Below, piece after piece: positions 6,176 through 6,492 of a stretch of DNA of 6,492 bases. Numbering within the stretch: position 1 is the first letter of the stretch; the number at the start of each line of letters is the position of its first letter. The stretch lies in the NCBI GenBank assembly GCA_025457905.1, contig JALOTM010000049.1:1-6492 (forward strand), read 5' to 3'. The notes beneath the pieces were generated by a model. That model had not been told where the DNA came from and did not search any database. It worked only from the letters and a program-made list of their open reading frames with translations. The position numbers were made by a program, and so were the translations under genes. The DNA is from Methanomassiliicoccales archaeon. GTDB taxonomy: Archaea; Thermoplasmatota; Thermoplasmata; Methanomassiliicoccales; UBA472.

Positions 6176-6492
6176 CACTCCCTTGCGGTGGCGAATACGA
6201 CCGCCCCCTCGGTGGGCATTACCCCCTGCGCCCTCCTCTCCTCGAAGTCCGGCACGGCGGAAATCTTGCCGTTCTCGAGCAGGAAGCCGGCGGTCTGCTC
6301 CAGGCTGTCCGTGTCGGTCTCGTTCAAGCCCACAGCGAAGAACTCGCTGTCCATGCACTTCTCGGTCTCCTCGGCGGTGAGTCCGATCTTCTGGGCGCAG
6401 ATGGCGGCGCTCTCCTCGTAATGCTGGTTGATGAACTCCACGGCCCTCTGCAAGGCCCTGACGGCCGCCTTAACCGCCTCGGGCTTCTCCTG
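6175..6492 (-). CDS. ABC transporter substrate-binding protein, nitrate/sulfonate/taurine type, C-terminal part (5' end outside window)
   Basis: The frame is open from the window edge at 6492 to a TGA at 6177-6175, giving the last 105 residues. The visible beginning EKPEAVKAAVRALQRAVEFI, followed by NQHYEESAAICAQKIGLTAEE, is the helix pair characteristic of the C-terminal lobe of the NMT1/SsuA/TauA-like periplasmic-type binding proteins (Pro-Glu-x-Val, then Ala-rich helix, then the Glu-Glu-Ser-Ala segment). Near the end, FLLENGKISAVPDFEE also fits this family. In an archaeon such a protein would be lipid- or membrane-anchored outside the cell and deliver a small ligand to a permease. No permease or ATPase gene is visible. 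The gene starts beyond the window, so an internal TTG at 6453 is not the real start. It overlaps the URO-D-family gene by one base, which links import of its ligand with that enzyme. Confidence 0.8.
   Translation of the reverse strand, partial: QEKPEAVKAAVRALQRAVEFINQHYEESAAICAQKIGLTAEETEKCMDSEFFAVGLNETDTDSLEQTAGFLLENGKISAVPDFEERRAQGVMPTEGAVVFATARE

Noticed and set aside
6176..6358. N-terminal extension of the URO-D frame up to 6358
   Set aside because: It overlaps the conserved end of the substrate-binding protein, and the family N-terminus begins at the ATG at 6175.
1..6492. CRISPR arrays, tRNA or rRNA genes, insertion sequences, long repeats
   Set aside because: None seen: almost every base falls in conserved protein-coding genes, and the only gap is the 56-base promoter region.

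Overview
The window is a gene-dense, GC-rich stretch (G+C looks well above 60%) that reads as archaeal chromosome, most likely from Thermoplasmatota or a relative. This rests on a lipoate ligase that stops at the end of its catalytic domain, as in Thermoplasma, on Shine-Dalgarno-led internal genes with start/stop overlaps, and on a first operon gene (lipA) that has a TATA-like element but no ribosome binding site. The lineage is inference; a GC-rich bacterium is not strictly excluded.

Layout. (1) Plus strand, 1-866: the last 40 codons of a small gene that I read as the accessory subunit LplB of a bipartite lipoate-protein ligase, overlapping by ATGA the complete catalytic subunit gene lplA. 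(2) Minus strand, 863-5063: a tightly packed four-gene operon transcribed as lipA (lipoyl synthase), then E1-alpha, E1-beta and E2 of a pyruvate or branched-chain 2-oxoacid dehydrogenase complex. The lplA and E2 genes converge so closely that their stop codons share the palindrome CTAG. (3) An AT-rich 56-bp spacer (5064-5119), the only intergenic DNA of note, with a probable archaeal promoter for the lipA operon. (4) Minus strand, 5120-6492: a URO-D/MtaA-family (corrinoid methyltransferase-like) gene preceded by the C-terminal end of a nitrate/sulfonate/taurine-type ABC transporter substrate-binding protein.

How the genes work together. E1-alpha/E1-beta decarboxylate a 2-oxoacid with thiamine diphosphate and pass the acyl group to the lipoyl arm on Lys43 of E2. 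LplA with LplB would attach octanoate or lipoate to that lysine, and LipA would insert the two sulfurs into an attached octanoyl chain. The window therefore holds the acyl-transfer core together with the machinery that makes its cofactor. The E3 gene (dihydrolipoamide dehydrogenase), expected next to E2, is missing; convergent lplA occupies its place. The URO-D/ABC pair looks like a separate operon for uptake and perhaps demethylation of an unidentified compound.

The most notable points are the likely split ligase paired with a canonical LipA, the missing E3, and an HxH in place of the family HxC zinc motif in the URO-D-like protein.
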